DNA from: Acidobacteriaceae bacterium
Lineage (GTDB): Bacteria; Acidobacteriota; Terriglobia; Bryobacterales; Bryobacteraceae
Assembly: GCA_019240475.1 (NCBI GenBank)
Contig: JAFAYI010000031.1
Location: 248,001-312,000 of the forward strand
Direction: 5' to 3'
Length of the DNA stretch: 64,000 bases
Shown piece by piece: positions 26,295 to 34,351 of this stretch; the stretch's first letter is position 1, and every line of letters begins with the position of its first letter. The position numbers and the translations under genes were made by a program. The notes under the pieces are model-generated. The model did no database searches. It had not been told where the DNA came from and saw only the letters and a program-made list of their open reading frames with translations.

Positions 26295-27590
26295 ATGCCC
26301 ACGGACCAACAGCAACGGATGGCGCGGCCTCTGGCCGAAGTGGACCCCCAGATCTATGAAGCGATCCAGCATGAAGTGGACCGCCAGAACACGCGCCTGG
26401 AGTTGATCGCCAGTGAAAATTTCACGTCCGAAGCTGTGCTGGAGGCCGCCGGCAGCGTCTTCACCAATAAGTACGCTGAAGGCTATCCGGGCAAGCGCTA
26501 CTACGGCGGCTGCGAATTCGCCGACATCGTGGAAAATCTTGCCCGCGAGCGAGCTCTCCAACTCTTCGGCGCCGAGTACGTCAACGTGCAGCCTCATTCC
26601 GGCTCGCAGGCAAACGCCGCCGCCTATGCTGCCGTGCTCCAACCCGGCGACACCATCCTGGGCATGAACCTGGCTCACGGCGGCCACCTCACTCATGGCC
26701 ATCCTCTCAATTTTTCCGGCAAGCTCTATAAAGTGGTCGCCTACGGTGTGCGCCGCGAAGACGAGATCATCGATTACGAAGAACTCGCCCGCCTCGCCGA
26801 AGAGCACAAGCCCAAGATGATCATCGCGGGCGCAAGCGCCTATTCCCGCGTCATCGATTTCGCCCGCTTCCGCCAGGTCGCCGATTCCGTCGGCGCCATC
26901 TTCCTCGTCGACATGGCCCATTATTCCGGCTTGATTGCCGCCGGTGTGTACCCGAACCCCTGCCCCCACGCCGACATCGTCACCTCCACCACGCACAAGA
27001 CGTTGCGCGGCCCCCGCTCCGGAATGATTCTCGCCAAGGAAAAGTTCGGCAAAGAAATCGATAAGGCCGTTTTTCCCGGCGCGCAAGGCGGCCCGCTTGT
27101 GCACATCATGGCCGCCAAAGCCGTCTGCTTCCTCGAAGCGCTCACAGAAGAATTCCGCGCCTACCAGGCTCAGGTGCTGGCCAATGCTCGCGCGCTCGCG
27201 AAGTCGCTGCGGAGTGAGGGCTATCGCGTCGTTAGCGGAGGCGCCGACTCGCACATGTTCTTAATCGACGTCTTCGCCAAAGGCGTCAAAGGCAAAGAAG
27301 CCGAAAAAGCGTTGGACGACGCCTACATCACCGCCAACAAGAACGCGATCCCCTTCGATGCGAACCCGCCACTGAACCCCAGCGGCATCCGCCTCGGCAG
27401 CCCGGCCGTGACCACGCGCGGATTCGGCGAAGCCGAGATGGTGGAGGTGGGCCGCTTAATTGCCCACGTGCTGAATGACGTCAAATCCGAGCGCGCCATC
27501 GCGGAAGCCCGCAACGGCGTCAAAGCCCTTACCGATAAACATCCGCTGTATGCCTGGAAGCAGGACGCCGTCGCCGCCTCCAGCCGATAG
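26295..27590 (+). CDS. glyA: Serine hydroxymethyltransferase
   Basis: 431 residues from ATG 26295, set by AGGTGA five bases upstream; an in-frame start at 26262 would lie in the REP-like hairpin. PLP enzyme interconverting serine and glycine and feeding one-carbon units to folate. Signatures: LELIASENFTSEAVLEAAGS, NKYAEGYPGKRYYGG, VNVQPHSGSQAN, and the PLP lysine in TSTTHKTLRGPRSG. Full length. Divergent from proS. Confidence 0.97.
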   Translation: MPTDQQQRMARPLAEVDPQIYEAIQHEVDRQNTRLELIASENFTSEAVLEAAGSVFTNKYAEGYPGKRYYGGCEFADIVENLARERALQLFGAEYVNVQPHSGSQANAAAYAAVLQPGDTILGMNLAHGGHLTHGHPLNFSGKLYKVVAYGVRREDEIIDYEELARLAEEHKPKMIIAGASAYSRVIDFARFRQVADSVGAIFLVDMAHYSGLIAAGVYPNPCPHADIVTSTTHKTLRGPRSGMILAKEKFGKEIDKAVFPGAQGGPLVHIMAAKAVCFLEALTEEFRAYQAQVLANARALAKSLRSEGYRVVSGGADSHMFLIDVFAKGVKGKEAEKALDDAYITANKNAIPFDANPPLNPSGIRLGSPAVTTRGFGEAEMVEVGRLIAHVLNDVKSERAIAEARNGVKALTDKHPLYAWKQDAVAASSR

Positions 27591-27608
27591 CGCAAGGCTT
27601 CGTTGAGG

Positions 27609-28589
27609 TTACGAATGGCCGAGAATCTTATGCGGCTGGTACGGCTCTTCTAGCTTGTGTATCTCTTCGTTCGATAGGTGCACGTCAAGCGCGCCAATAG
27701 CTTGCTCCAGGTGCCTTAGCTTGGTCGCTCCCAAAATCGGCGCGGTAATTCCAGGCTTGTTCAAAATCCACGCAAGCGCGATCTGCATATTCGCCAGCCC
27801 CCGCCCTTGCGCCACTTCGCCGACCCGGTCGGCGATCGCGAAGTCATCGCCCTGGTAGTACATCTGCTTTGCGTAATCGTCGCTATTGGATCGCGTCGTC
27901 TCGCCGCCGCCCTGCTTGCTGCGATTGCCCGCCAGAAAACCGCGCGCCAGTGGCGACCAGGGAATCACTCCGATCCCTTGATCCCGGCAGAGCGGCAGCA
28001 TTTCGCGCTCTTCCTCGCGATACACCAGGTTATAGTGATTCTGCATGGAGACAAATCGCGACCATCCATGCAGCTCTGACGTGTAAAGCGACTGCGCAAA
28101 CTGCCACGCAAACATTGAGGATGCGCCGATATACTGCGCCTTCCCGGCCTTCACCACATCGTGCAGCGCTTCCATCGTTTCCTCGATCGGGGTCTCGTAA
28201 TCCCAGCGATGAATCTGATATAGATCGACGTAATCGGTGCCGAGCCGTCTCAGGCTGTGATCGATTTCGGTCATGATCGCCTTGCGCGACAAGCCCCGGC
28301 CATTTGGGTCCTTGCGCATCTGGTTATAGACTTTCGTCGCGATCACTACCTCATCGCGCTTGGCGAAGTCGCGAAGCGCTCGCCCCACCACCTCTTCGCT
28401 TGCGCCATCGGAATACATATTCGCGGTATCGAAAAAGTTGATTCCCGCTTCTAGCGCGCGCTGGATGAACGGCCGGCTTTCTTCTTCGTTCAATACCCAT
28501 TCGCGCCACTTACTCGAACCGTAACTCATACAGCCCAGGCACAAGCGCGAAACCTTCAGGCCGGTTCTGCCGAGATTGACGTAGATCAT
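27609..28589 (-). CDS. Aldo/keto reductase
   Basis: 326 residues, cytoplasmic. The AKR core is clear: NFFDTANMYSDGASEEVVG with Asp and Tyr of the catalytic tetrad, VIATKV with the Lys, YQIHRWDYETPIEETMEAL with the His, and GVIPWSPLARGFLAG. The SPLARGFLAG motif places it with the broad-specificity YajO-like or potassium-channel-beta-like branch, distinct from the two reductases at 15.8-17.8 kb. Convergent with glyA. Substrate unknown. Confidence 0.92.
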   Translation of the reverse strand: MIYVNLGRTGLKVSRLCLGCMSYGSSKWREWVLNEEESRPFIQRALEAGINFFDTANMYSDGASEEVVGRALRDFAKRDEVVIATKVYNQMRKDPNGRGLSRKAIMTEIDHSLRRLGTDYVDLYQIHRWDYETPIEETMEALHDVVKAGKAQYIGASSMFAWQFAQSLYTSELHGWSRFVSMQNHYNLVYREEEREMLPLCRDQGIGVIPWSPLARGFLAGNRSKQGGGETTRSNSDDYAKQMYYQGDDFAIADRVGEVAQGRGLANMQIALAWILNKPGITAPILGATKLRHLEQAIGALDVHLSNEEIHKLEEPYQPHKILGHS

Positions 28590-28633
28590 GACTCATGTTA
28601 CTCGCTCCGGTTTATCTCGCAAGACCGTATCCT

Positions 28634-28957
28634 ATGAACATGATGTCTGCCCCAGGGGGTTCATCGTTCGACTGGAAAAGCTTCTGGGACATGGCCGCTC
28701 ACGCCGCCACTGCGGCTGGCATAGTTATAGCCGGTTTCTGGGCATACATCCGAAAACAGAGTAGACACGTGCTAAACAAAAAGCAGTTCATGAACGATCA
28801 GAGGCCTGTATCGCTCGACGAGATCTCGCGTCGGAATCAACCTAGTGAGTCAGAAGCCCTGACGAGGTTGATCGAAGCTAACAAAGTCCCAAGATCGGTG
28901 GCAAAGCCCCTCAGAACTGATCCTCAATCGCCTTCCAATCAAGATAATCCCGAGTAG
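28634..28957 (+). CDS. Small membrane-anchored hypothetical protein
   Basis: 107 residues from ATG 28634 (an in-frame start at 28595 would add 13). One predicted membrane helix, about residues 20-38 (AAHAATAAGIVIAGFWAYI), followed by a basic and then polar soluble tail of about 65 residues. Not recognised as any family. Base composition is more AT-rich than the neighbours and no clear Shine-Dalgarno precedes either start, so it may be a recent arrival or not a gene. It lies between a divergent reductase gene and tRNA-Gln. Confidence 0.4.
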   Translation: MNMMSAPGGSSFDWKSFWDMAAHAATAAGIVIAGFWAYIRKQSRHVLNKKQFMNDQRPVSLDEISRRNQPSESEALTRLIEANKVPRSVAKPLRTDPQSPSNQDNPE

Positions 28958-28980
28958 CAAATTTCCACTTCCTGCGCAGT

Positions 28981-29054
28981 TGGCTGGGAGGCAGGGACTC
29001 GAACCCCGATACGCAGATCCAGAGTCTGCAGTCTTACCATTAGACGACCTCCCA
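28981..29054 (-). tRNA. tRNA-Gln (anticodon CTG), CCA encoded
   Basis: Minus-strand cloverleaf: acceptor TGGGAGG/CCTCCCA, D-arm GTCT..AGAC, anticodon stem GCAGA/TCTGC with loop CTCTGGA giving anticodon CTG (reads CAG), a four-base variable loop, and a T-arm with TTCGAGT loop. The U1-A72 pair and G73 discriminator are the known identity elements of tRNA-Gln. The 3' GCCA is encoded. 74 nt in total. Confidence 0.95.
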
Positions 29055-29073
29055 AGGGTACAAGGGCAGTATA

Positions 29074-29910
29074 TCAAGGGGCTGGCGCTGCGTTCGGCGT
29101 TACCAGTTCCGCCTCCACAATGAAGCGTTTGGGTGCCGCGCCCACGTAATAAAACGGGTAACAGGTAATCATGGTCAGCAACCGTCCGCCCGGCGCGTCA
29201 TCCCCCGCAATAATCCCGCCGCCGTCCGATCGCAGCACGCTTACGTCGGAAGGTGTAACAATCTTCGTCGCCGCAACCTTATAAGAGTAAGTTCCTTGAG
29301 CGGATTGAAACGTAACCACATCGTCCTTCTTGATATCTTTCAACGCCCGAAACAAAGTATCCCGATGCGCGGCAATCGCGAAGTTACCTTCCTGCCCTGG
29401 CAGTGCCGTCGAGGGTACATGCCCCACGGCGGTGCGAAGCGTCTTTGCGTCCACTCCTTCTCGAACGATAGCCGAAAGGTGCAGGCGTCCGATCTCTACG
29501 CGGCCCAACAGCGACCCCTCCGGGGGCCGAACCGGCTCAGGCTGGGCGTCGGTTGCCGGCTTCGCCGCCGCAACCGGCTGCGCTGGCGCGGGACCCACAA
29601 GCGCTCCGAACGGTGTTCGCTCGCGTATGTAATCTGAGAAAGTGACAGCGTGTCGGCCCGCGATCTGCTGATCGAACGCCCAATTCTCATAAGCCTGGTA
29701 CACACATTGATCGCCGAGCGTGTACCCGTAATAACCCACCCCCGCCAGTCCCAACAGCAGGAGCATCGCTCTCAGCTTTCCCACGAACTCCGACCCGCCC
29801 GCCCGGGCGTCTGCGCGCCGCCGGTGTCGATTGTGGCTGTGCATGCCCGGCCTCTCGTAGGATGCCGGAGCGGCGCCTCGAACGATGACAGGTCCCGTGG
29901 TCTGAGTCAT
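29074..29910 (-). CDS. Class D/E-type sortase
   Basis: 278 residues. Sortases cut LPxTG-like signals and link the protein to an amine acceptor, or ligate proteins. A basic cytoplasmic segment of about 45 residues precedes one membrane helix (about 47-63, LRAMLLLLGLAGVGYYGY), a Pro/Ala linker and the sortase barrel with His182 (FAIAAHRDTLF), Cys250 (MITCYPF) and Arg262 (APKRFIVEA). The TCYPF motif fits class D/E enzymes. Its ATG overlaps the VWA gene stop by four bases. The gene upstream of that encodes a protein ending in an LPHTA sorting signal, the obvious substrate. Gram-negative bacteria rarely carry sortases, and the acceptor is unknown. Confidence 0.93.
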   Translation of the reverse strand: MTQTTGPVIVRGAAPASYERPGMHSHNRHRRRADARAGGSEFVGKLRAMLLLLGLAGVGYYGYTLGDQCVYQAYENWAFDQQIAGRHAVTFSDYIRERTPFGALVGPAPAQPVAAAKPATDAQPEPVRPPEGSLLGRVEIGRLHLSAIVREGVDAKTLRTAVGHVPSTALPGQEGNFAIAAHRDTLFRALKDIKKDDVVTFQSAQGTYSYKVAATKIVTPSDVSVLRSDGGGIIAGDDAPGGRLLTMITCYPFYYVGAAPKRFIVEAELVTPNAAPAP

Positions 29911-30833
29911 TGCCGCGCCAGCAACTCCGAAAGTGGCGCAATCGTAAAGGTAGTGCGGGCGCGTACCGAAAGCTTTCGCCCGTTCTGCTCGGCGATTACC
30001 TTGACGTCTCGCACCGTTCGCTTGTCCTGGGCGCCGGGAATAAAGGCCAGCGTATAACGATTGCGGATATCGCGGGAGATCTTATCGAAAACCGGAACCA
30101 CGCTGTCAAGAGTTGGTTCAAAGTATTCGCCGCCGCTCGCTGCCGCGAATCGCCGCAACACGCGCGGATTCAAATCTCTCGCCTGCGCATCGAACAACCC
30201 AACGGTATATACCGTTGCGCGTGACGCCTGAATCAATCGCATGAGTTCCGGTAGACGTGTCTTGCTGACGTTGTCGCCTCCATCACTCACAACAATCAAG
30301 GCCCGCCGCTCCTGGCGGCTGTATTCCAGATGCTGTAGCGAATAAGCGATCGCATCGTAAAGCGCGGTCTGGCCCATCGGCGTTCTATAATTTAACGCAC
30401 GTCTCAAATCCTGTAAGTTATCGGTAAATAGCATGTGGGCAGGTAATCCGCGAACCACGGAGTTATTAAAATTCACTATAAAAAAATCGTCCCTGGGATT
30501 GCTCTGCTTCGCGAAGGCCAAACCCGCTGTAACTACTTCCGCCCGCTTTCGCAACATACTTCCACTGTTATCGACAACCAGGCCGATAGTTACCGGTATG
30601 TCCTGGCTGGCGAATTGGGTGATCTGCCGCGCCGAGTGGTCTTCGAACACCCTGAAATTGTCTTTCTGAAGACCGCTGACGAAACCGCCCGACGAATTTC
30701 GAACCCCGACATCCAGCACGACTAAGTTGACGTTATCGGAAATGGTGTAGGCGCCCCCCGGCGGTTCCTGTGCGCCGCACCACGCTGCGGCGAGAGCGGC
30801 CATCCACAAAGCATGCGATGCATAGCCGGCCAT
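29907..30833 (-). CDS. VWFA-related acidobacterial domain protein
   Basis: 308 residues from ATG 30833, preferred over an in-frame start at 30890 because GGGAG lies five bases upstream and the longer form would begin inside a terminator-like hairpin. Signal peptide MAGYASHALWMAALAAAWCGA. The N-terminal part (NLVVLDVGVRNSSGGFVSGL.KDNFRVFED) and von Willebrand A domain match the acidobacterial VWFA type. MIDAS ligands are visible: DNSGSM (Asp88, Ser90, Ser92), a Thr in GQTALYDAIAY, and Asp in VVSDGGDN. VWA domains bind partner proteins through a metal. No sorting signal is present at its C-terminus. Overlaps the sortase gene by four bases, implying a joint role. Confidence 0.88.
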   Translation of the reverse strand: MAGYASHALWMAALAAAWCGAQEPPGGAYTISDNVNLVVLDVGVRNSSGGFVSGLQKDNFRVFEDHSARQITQFASQDIPVTIGLVVDNSGSMLRKRAEVVTAGLAFAKQSNPRDDFFIVNFNNSVVRGLPAHMLFTDNLQDLRRALNYRTPMGQTALYDAIAYSLQHLEYSRQERRALIVVSDGGDNVSKTRLPELMRLIQASRATVYTVGLFDAQARDLNPRVLRRFAAASGGEYFEPTLDSVVPVFDKISRDIRNRYTLAFIPGAQDKRTVRDVKVIAEQNGRKLSVRARTTFTIAPLSELLARQ

Positions 30834-30859
30834 AGCGACTCCCATAGTACCCAATAAAA

Positions 30860-30889
30860 TGACGCTTGATGGCCCACCATCAAGCGTCA
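30860..30889 (-). terminator. Terminator-like hairpin between the LPxTA protein and VWA/sortase genes
   Basis: A perfect 13-bp stem (TGACGCTTGATGG / CCATCAAGCGTCA) with a CCCA loop, followed on the minus strand by ATTTTATT. It lies 33 bases after the stop of the LPxTA gene and 26 bases before the VWA start. The short U-run suggests partial termination, which would make the surface protein more abundant than the sortase. Confidence 0.7.
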
Positions 30890-30922
30890 ATCGCTGCGCG
30901 GAAGCTCGTCTTCGTTGCGGCT

Positions 30923-31624
30923 CTAGGCGCGCTTGGTCGCAAGCGTCAGTAACCCGGACAGACTCAGGAACGAGAGTCCCATCAGCCCAATCAAAGGATT
31001 GAAGCTGGCCGTATGCGGGAGCGCTTGCGGCTGAGCCGGCGCGGGTGCAGGCTGAGCTTGCGGTTCCGGTTGAGCTTGAGCCTCAGGTTCAGGCGCCGGA
31101 GCCGGCTGCGCGGCAGGCTCGGGGGCCGGCTGCGCTTCGGGAGCAGGCGCCGGTGTCGGCTCGGGCTCGCGATAGTTCGTTGGAATCGGTACCGGAGCAG
31201 CCGACGCTAGCTGAGCAACCAGCTTCTTCGGATACGCAAACTCCTGACCGAAGTTATCGCCAGGATAGAACCACGCGCGCACCGCTTTCGGAACGCCCGC
31301 CGGAGTCTCCCAGAATTCGAACTGCGTGTTGCCTGTCGGCTGCAAACGATAATTCGGAATCGCTAGGACCGTCTCCTTCAGATGCCGCTGATCTTTGTCG
31401 AAAATCTGAACGATGTGGCGATCCGCGGGTGAGTCCAATAATTTCCAAACGTAAGTACCCGGATCTAATACCATGTTGCCCGCGATGATGGGCTCATTGA
31501 TCGTAACGATCGTCTTCTTGTCCCATGCATCCGCGTGTGCCTTAGGGACGAACGAGGTCCCGATTAAGCCGAGCCCCGTTACAGCCAGGGCGCCGATATA
31601 AAAGGATCGAAGCTTACGACTCAT
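30923..31624 (-). CDS. Secreted LPxTA-type sortase substrate with Pro/Ala/Gln/Glu-rich stalk
   Basis: 233 residues from ATG 31624, set by GGAGG with 8 bases spacing (minus strand). Signal peptide MSRKLRSFYIGALAVTGLGL ... KAHA; a compact beta-rich domain (about 33-135) with DPGTYVWKLLDS and ETPAGVPKAVRAWFYPG; a stalk of about 55 residues made of PAPEPEAQ repeats; then LPHTA (202-206), a hydrophobic helix and the terminal KRA. Signal peptide, stalk, LPxT(A/G), helix and basic end are the layout of a sortase-anchored surface protein. The sortase is encoded two genes downstream. The globular domain is of unknown function. Confidence 0.85.
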   Translation of the reverse strand: MSRKLRSFYIGALAVTGLGLIGTSFVPKAHADAWDKKTIVTINEPIIAGNMVLDPGTYVWKLLDSPADRHIVQIFDKDQRHLKETVLAIPNYRLQPTGNTQFEFWETPAGVPKAVRAWFYPGDNFGQEFAYPKKLVAQLASAAPVPIPTNYREPEPTPAPAPEAQPAPEPAAQPAPAPEPEAQAQPEPQAQPAPAPAQPQALPHTASFNPLIGLMGLSFLSLSGLLTLATKRA

Positions 31625-31667
31625 TGCAATTTCCTCCAACTAATTCATTTCCGCTATCGCGTATACT

Positions 31668-31683
31668 CGCGATTTAAATCGCG
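31668..31683. promoter_or_regulatory. Perfect 16-bp palindrome upstream of the sortase-substrate gene
   Basis: CGCGATTTAAATCGCG is self-complementary over its full length and lies 44 bases before the LPxTA start codon, where a promoter is expected. Dyads of this length usually bind a dimeric regulator; the regulator is unknown. It could serve either this gene or the divergent glucokinase gene. Confidence 0.45.
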
Positions 31684-31863
31684 GCGTCAATGTCCGCGCT
31701 ATTTCGATTGCATCCTGCGTGCCAAAGTCCTCGCGCTCACGAGCCCTCAACACTTTAGTGACGTGGGCGAGTTCTCCAAGGATGCAAAAACTACACCGTG
31801 AGGCGTCGCTCGGAAAAAATTCTCGCCCTGTAACCCACTCCATCGATTGGATAAAGTGTGGGT

Positions 31864-32592
31864 ATGGACACACAGGCCGTTGCTGTTACAACGCTCGCTG
31901 TCGATATCGGTGGCACGGGCATCAAGGCATTGTTGCTCGACCCCCGCGGCAAGCCGATCAGCAAGCGAGAACGCGAAGACACGCCTCAGCCGGCCACTCC
32001 CGAAGCCATGCTGTCCGTCATGGATGAGATCGTCAAGCGCCTCGGTCCGTTCGATCGCGCATCGGTGGGCTTCCCCGGTGTCGTCAAACACGGCGCGACC
32101 CTCACCGCTCACAACCTCGATCGGAACTGGATCGGCTTCGATCTCGCGAAAGTGTTGAAGCGCCGCTGGAGAAGGCCTGTCCGCGTCGCCAACGATTCGG
32201 CAGTCCAGGGCTTCGCCGCCATTCGCGGCAAGGGTGTCGAATTAGTCGTCACGCTCGGCACCGGCTTCGGTTCCTCCCTATTCACCAACGGGCGTCTGGT
32301 GCCCGGATTGGAACTCGCGCATCACCCTTGGCGCAAGGACAAGACCTATGAAGAATATCTGGGCAAGAAGGGCCTCGAAAGACACGGCCGCAAGCGCTGG
32401 AACAAGCTGGTCGAAAAAGCTATCGCGCAGTTGGAGGCTCTTTTCAACTTCGATCATCTGTATATCGGCGGCGGCAACGCCACCCGCATCGATTTCGCTC
32501 TGCCCAAGCACGTGACTCGGGTGCCGAATGAAGATGGGCTGCTCGGAGGCGTCGCGCTCTGGCGCGAATCGGAAACTTACTTGACCAAGTAA
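31864..32592 (+). CDS. ppgK: Polyphosphate glucokinase (ROK family)
   Basis: 242 residues from ATG 31864. Transfers phosphate from polyphosphate (and in some members ATP) to glucose. ROK/actin-fold motifs: LAVDIGGTGIKALLLD phosphate loop, SVGFPGVVKHG, NDSAVQGFA with the catalytic Asp, and LGTGFGSSLF. The LELAHHPWRKDKTYEEYLG segment is typical of polyphosphate glucokinases. Size matches the short polyP-specific enzymes. It overlaps the end of convergent tatC by 16 bases. Confidence 0.9.
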   Translation: MDTQAVAVTTLAVDIGGTGIKALLLDPRGKPISKREREDTPQPATPEAMLSVMDEIVKRLGPFDRASVGFPGVVKHGATLTAHNLDRNWIGFDLAKVLKRRWRRPVRVANDSAVQGFAAIRGKGVELVVTLGTGFGSSLFTNGRLVPGLELAHHPWRKDKTYEEYLGKKGLERHGRKRWNKLVEKAIAQLEALFNFDHLYIGGGNATRIDFALPKHVTRVPNEDGLLGGVALWRESETYLTK

Positions 32593-33746
32593 GGCCACTT
32601 AGAAGCGAAGTGATAGTGATACTGATAGACGAACAAGGCGATAGTTCCCGCAAATGCGATCAGCACCCCAAGGATCGCAAGCAAGATGATCTTCCACGGG
32701 AAAGTTCGGCCCTCGCGCTTCAGCACAAGTAAGTGGCTGGCGAACACGCCGATAAAAAACAACATCACCATCGGCACCGCGAAGATCATCATGTTGAAAA
32801 CATCGGGCGTCGGAGTGACCACCGCCGCCAAAATCGTGATGCCGAGCACCGCGTACCGGCTGTGCCGCAGTAGGAAACGCGGCGACGCCAACCGCAGAAG
32901 CGTCAAAAAGAAAATGATGACCGGCATCTCGAAAACGAGGCCGACCCCCAGCGTGACGTTCACGAATAGGTCGAAATATTCGTTGATGGAGACCATCGGA
33001 GCCACGTGGATGTCCCGGCCGATCCCCAGCAAAAACTCAAGTCCGAAACGGAAAACGACAAAATAAGCGAAGCATCCGCCCGCGATGAACAGGCCCGCGG
33101 TGCTGAGAATGAACGGAACCGCCCAGCGCCGCTCGCGCTTGTAAAGTCCCGGCGAAATGAAAGCCCAGACTTGATACAAGACCCAGGGCGAGCCGAGAAA
33201 CAGCGACACCAAAAGCGGCAGCTTCAAGTAAATGACGTTGAACTGCTCGGTCGGCGTAATCGCCACTAGCTGCGGGTTCAGGTGAAGAGTCTTCAGCGCA
33301 ATTACAGCGGGCGCGACAACCACGTCCCACAACGGTTTGCAAAACGTGAGGCTCAGTAAAAACGCGACCACCACGCCGCCCAATGCTTTAATCAGGCGCG
33401 CGCGCAACTCCTCCAAATGCTCCATGAAGGACATGCGAAGCATGCCTTCTTCTTCATCGTCGTCGTCTCCGCTCGAAGCCGGCGGAGGCGGCGGATTCCT
33501 GGGCGGAGCGCCGGCTGCTACCCGCGCCGGCCGTTCCGCGACAAGCTGCTGGGAAGTGGCCGACGCAGCGGCCGTGGAAGGCTCCAACCCGTAAGGGTCG
33601 GAGGAACTGCTGTAAACCGGACTCTGAGTCGCCTGCGAAAGGGAAGTCTCCGTGGAATACGGCGCATGCCCGTTGTGCTTGGCGTCGCCGTTTGAGAGCG
33701 CAAAGTCGCCGTTAGAGGCCGTTCTCTCTTCAAAATCGTCGGGCAT
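32577..33746 (-). CDS. tatC: Sec-independent protein translocase TatC with a long disordered N-terminal extension
   Basis: 389 residues; the usual protein is about 250. The conserved part begins near residue 105 (RMSFMEHLEELRARLIKAL) and has six membrane helices with family marks PLWDVV, PTEQFNV, PWVLYQVWAFISPGLYKRERR and TPTPDVFNM. TatC recognises twin-arginine signals. The first 100 residues are Ser/Ala/Pro-rich and acidic (DDDDEEE just before the core). A start near Met102 preceded by GAAGAAGG is possible, but the extension reads as coding. It follows tatA by 13 bases; Tat clients in this window include the exported aldo/keto reductase. Confidence 0.95.
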   Translation of the reverse strand: MPDDFEERTASNGDFALSNGDAKHNGHAPYSTETSLSQATQSPVYSSSSDPYGLEPSTAAASATSQQLVAERPARVAAGAPPRNPPPPPASSGDDDDEEEGMLRMSFMEHLEELRARLIKALGGVVVAFLLSLTFCKPLWDVVVAPAVIALKTLHLNPQLVAITPTEQFNVIYLKLPLLVSLFLGSPWVLYQVWAFISPGLYKRERRWAVPFILSTAGLFIAGGCFAYFVVFRFGLEFLLGIGRDIHVAPMVSINEYFDLFVNVTLGVGLVFEMPVIIFFLTLLRLASPRFLLRHSRYAVLGITILAAVVTPTPDVFNMMIFAVPMVMLFFIGVFASHLLVLKREGRTFPWKIILLAILGVLIAFAGTIALFVYQYHYHFASKWPYLVK

Positions 33747-33759
33747 CGACAGCCAGCAA

Positions 33760-34257
33760 CTACGCGCTGCGTTCCTTATCTGCGGAGGCCGGTATGGCGT
33801 CGCCGGAATAAATGCCGCTGGAGCGCGCCACGGTTCCCGCTACCGGTTCCGAATAAGAAGCAGAATGTTGCTGCGGCGCTTCGCTCTCTGGCTCAATTTC
33901 AGGTTGTGGCGCCTCGATCGCAGGCATCGCTGCCGGCGTCACGGCCCGCGTCACGGAAGGTTCGGCTTCGTAGGGCGCGGCCGACAAGTAGTCCTCGCTT
34001 TTCCCATAATCCTCGTACGGATACGGATACCGCACCGGCGAATAGTCGCTCGATGTCGGCGACGTCGAAATCCGCGTCTCCCGCTCAAGCTCATGCAGGT
34101 GCGTTTCAAATGTCGCCTTCAGCTCGTTCTTGGCCCGCCGAAACTCGCTCAACGCCTTACCCAGTGTTCGCGCAAGCTCCGGTAGTTTCTTGGGACCAAA
34201 CAGGATAAGAGCGACCACAAAGATCGCGATCATCTCCTGTACGCCAATAGGTCCCAT
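33760..34257 (-). CDS. tatA: TatA/TatB-family translocase subunit with extended tail
   Basis: 165 residues. N-terminal membrane helix and amphipathic helix with the TatA/B signature (IGVQEMIAIFVVALILFGPKKLPELARTLG), then a charged helix (EFRRAKNELKATFETHLHELE) and a Pro/Glu/Ser-rich tail from about 65. The Glu at the start of the helix and the longer charged helix resemble TatB, while the FGPKKLPELARTLGKAL hinge is common to both. TatA oligomers form the Tat translocation pore. Upstream partner of tatC in a two-gene unit. Confidence 0.92.
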   Translation of the reverse strand: MGPIGVQEMIAIFVVALILFGPKKLPELARTLGKALSEFRRAKNELKATFETHLHELERETRISTSPTSSDYSPVRYPYPYEDYGKSEDYLSAAPYEAEPSVTRAVTPAAMPAIEAPQPEIEPESEAPQQHSASYSEPVAGTVARSSGIYSGDAIPASADKERSA

Positions 34258-34351
34258 TCACTCCCCTGTCAATACGCCTCTATCATAGCCCAGGAACGCC
34301 TGTTTCCGGCCGCTTTCCACCCAGCCGCGTCCTGTTATCATCTGGACGTCC

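Noticed and set aside
33661..33690. A sequence in the tatC extension resembling the REP-like unit (GCGCATGCCCGTTGTGC)
   Set aside because: The match is short, lacks the opposing arm and the GCGCG end, and lies in low-complexity coding sequence.
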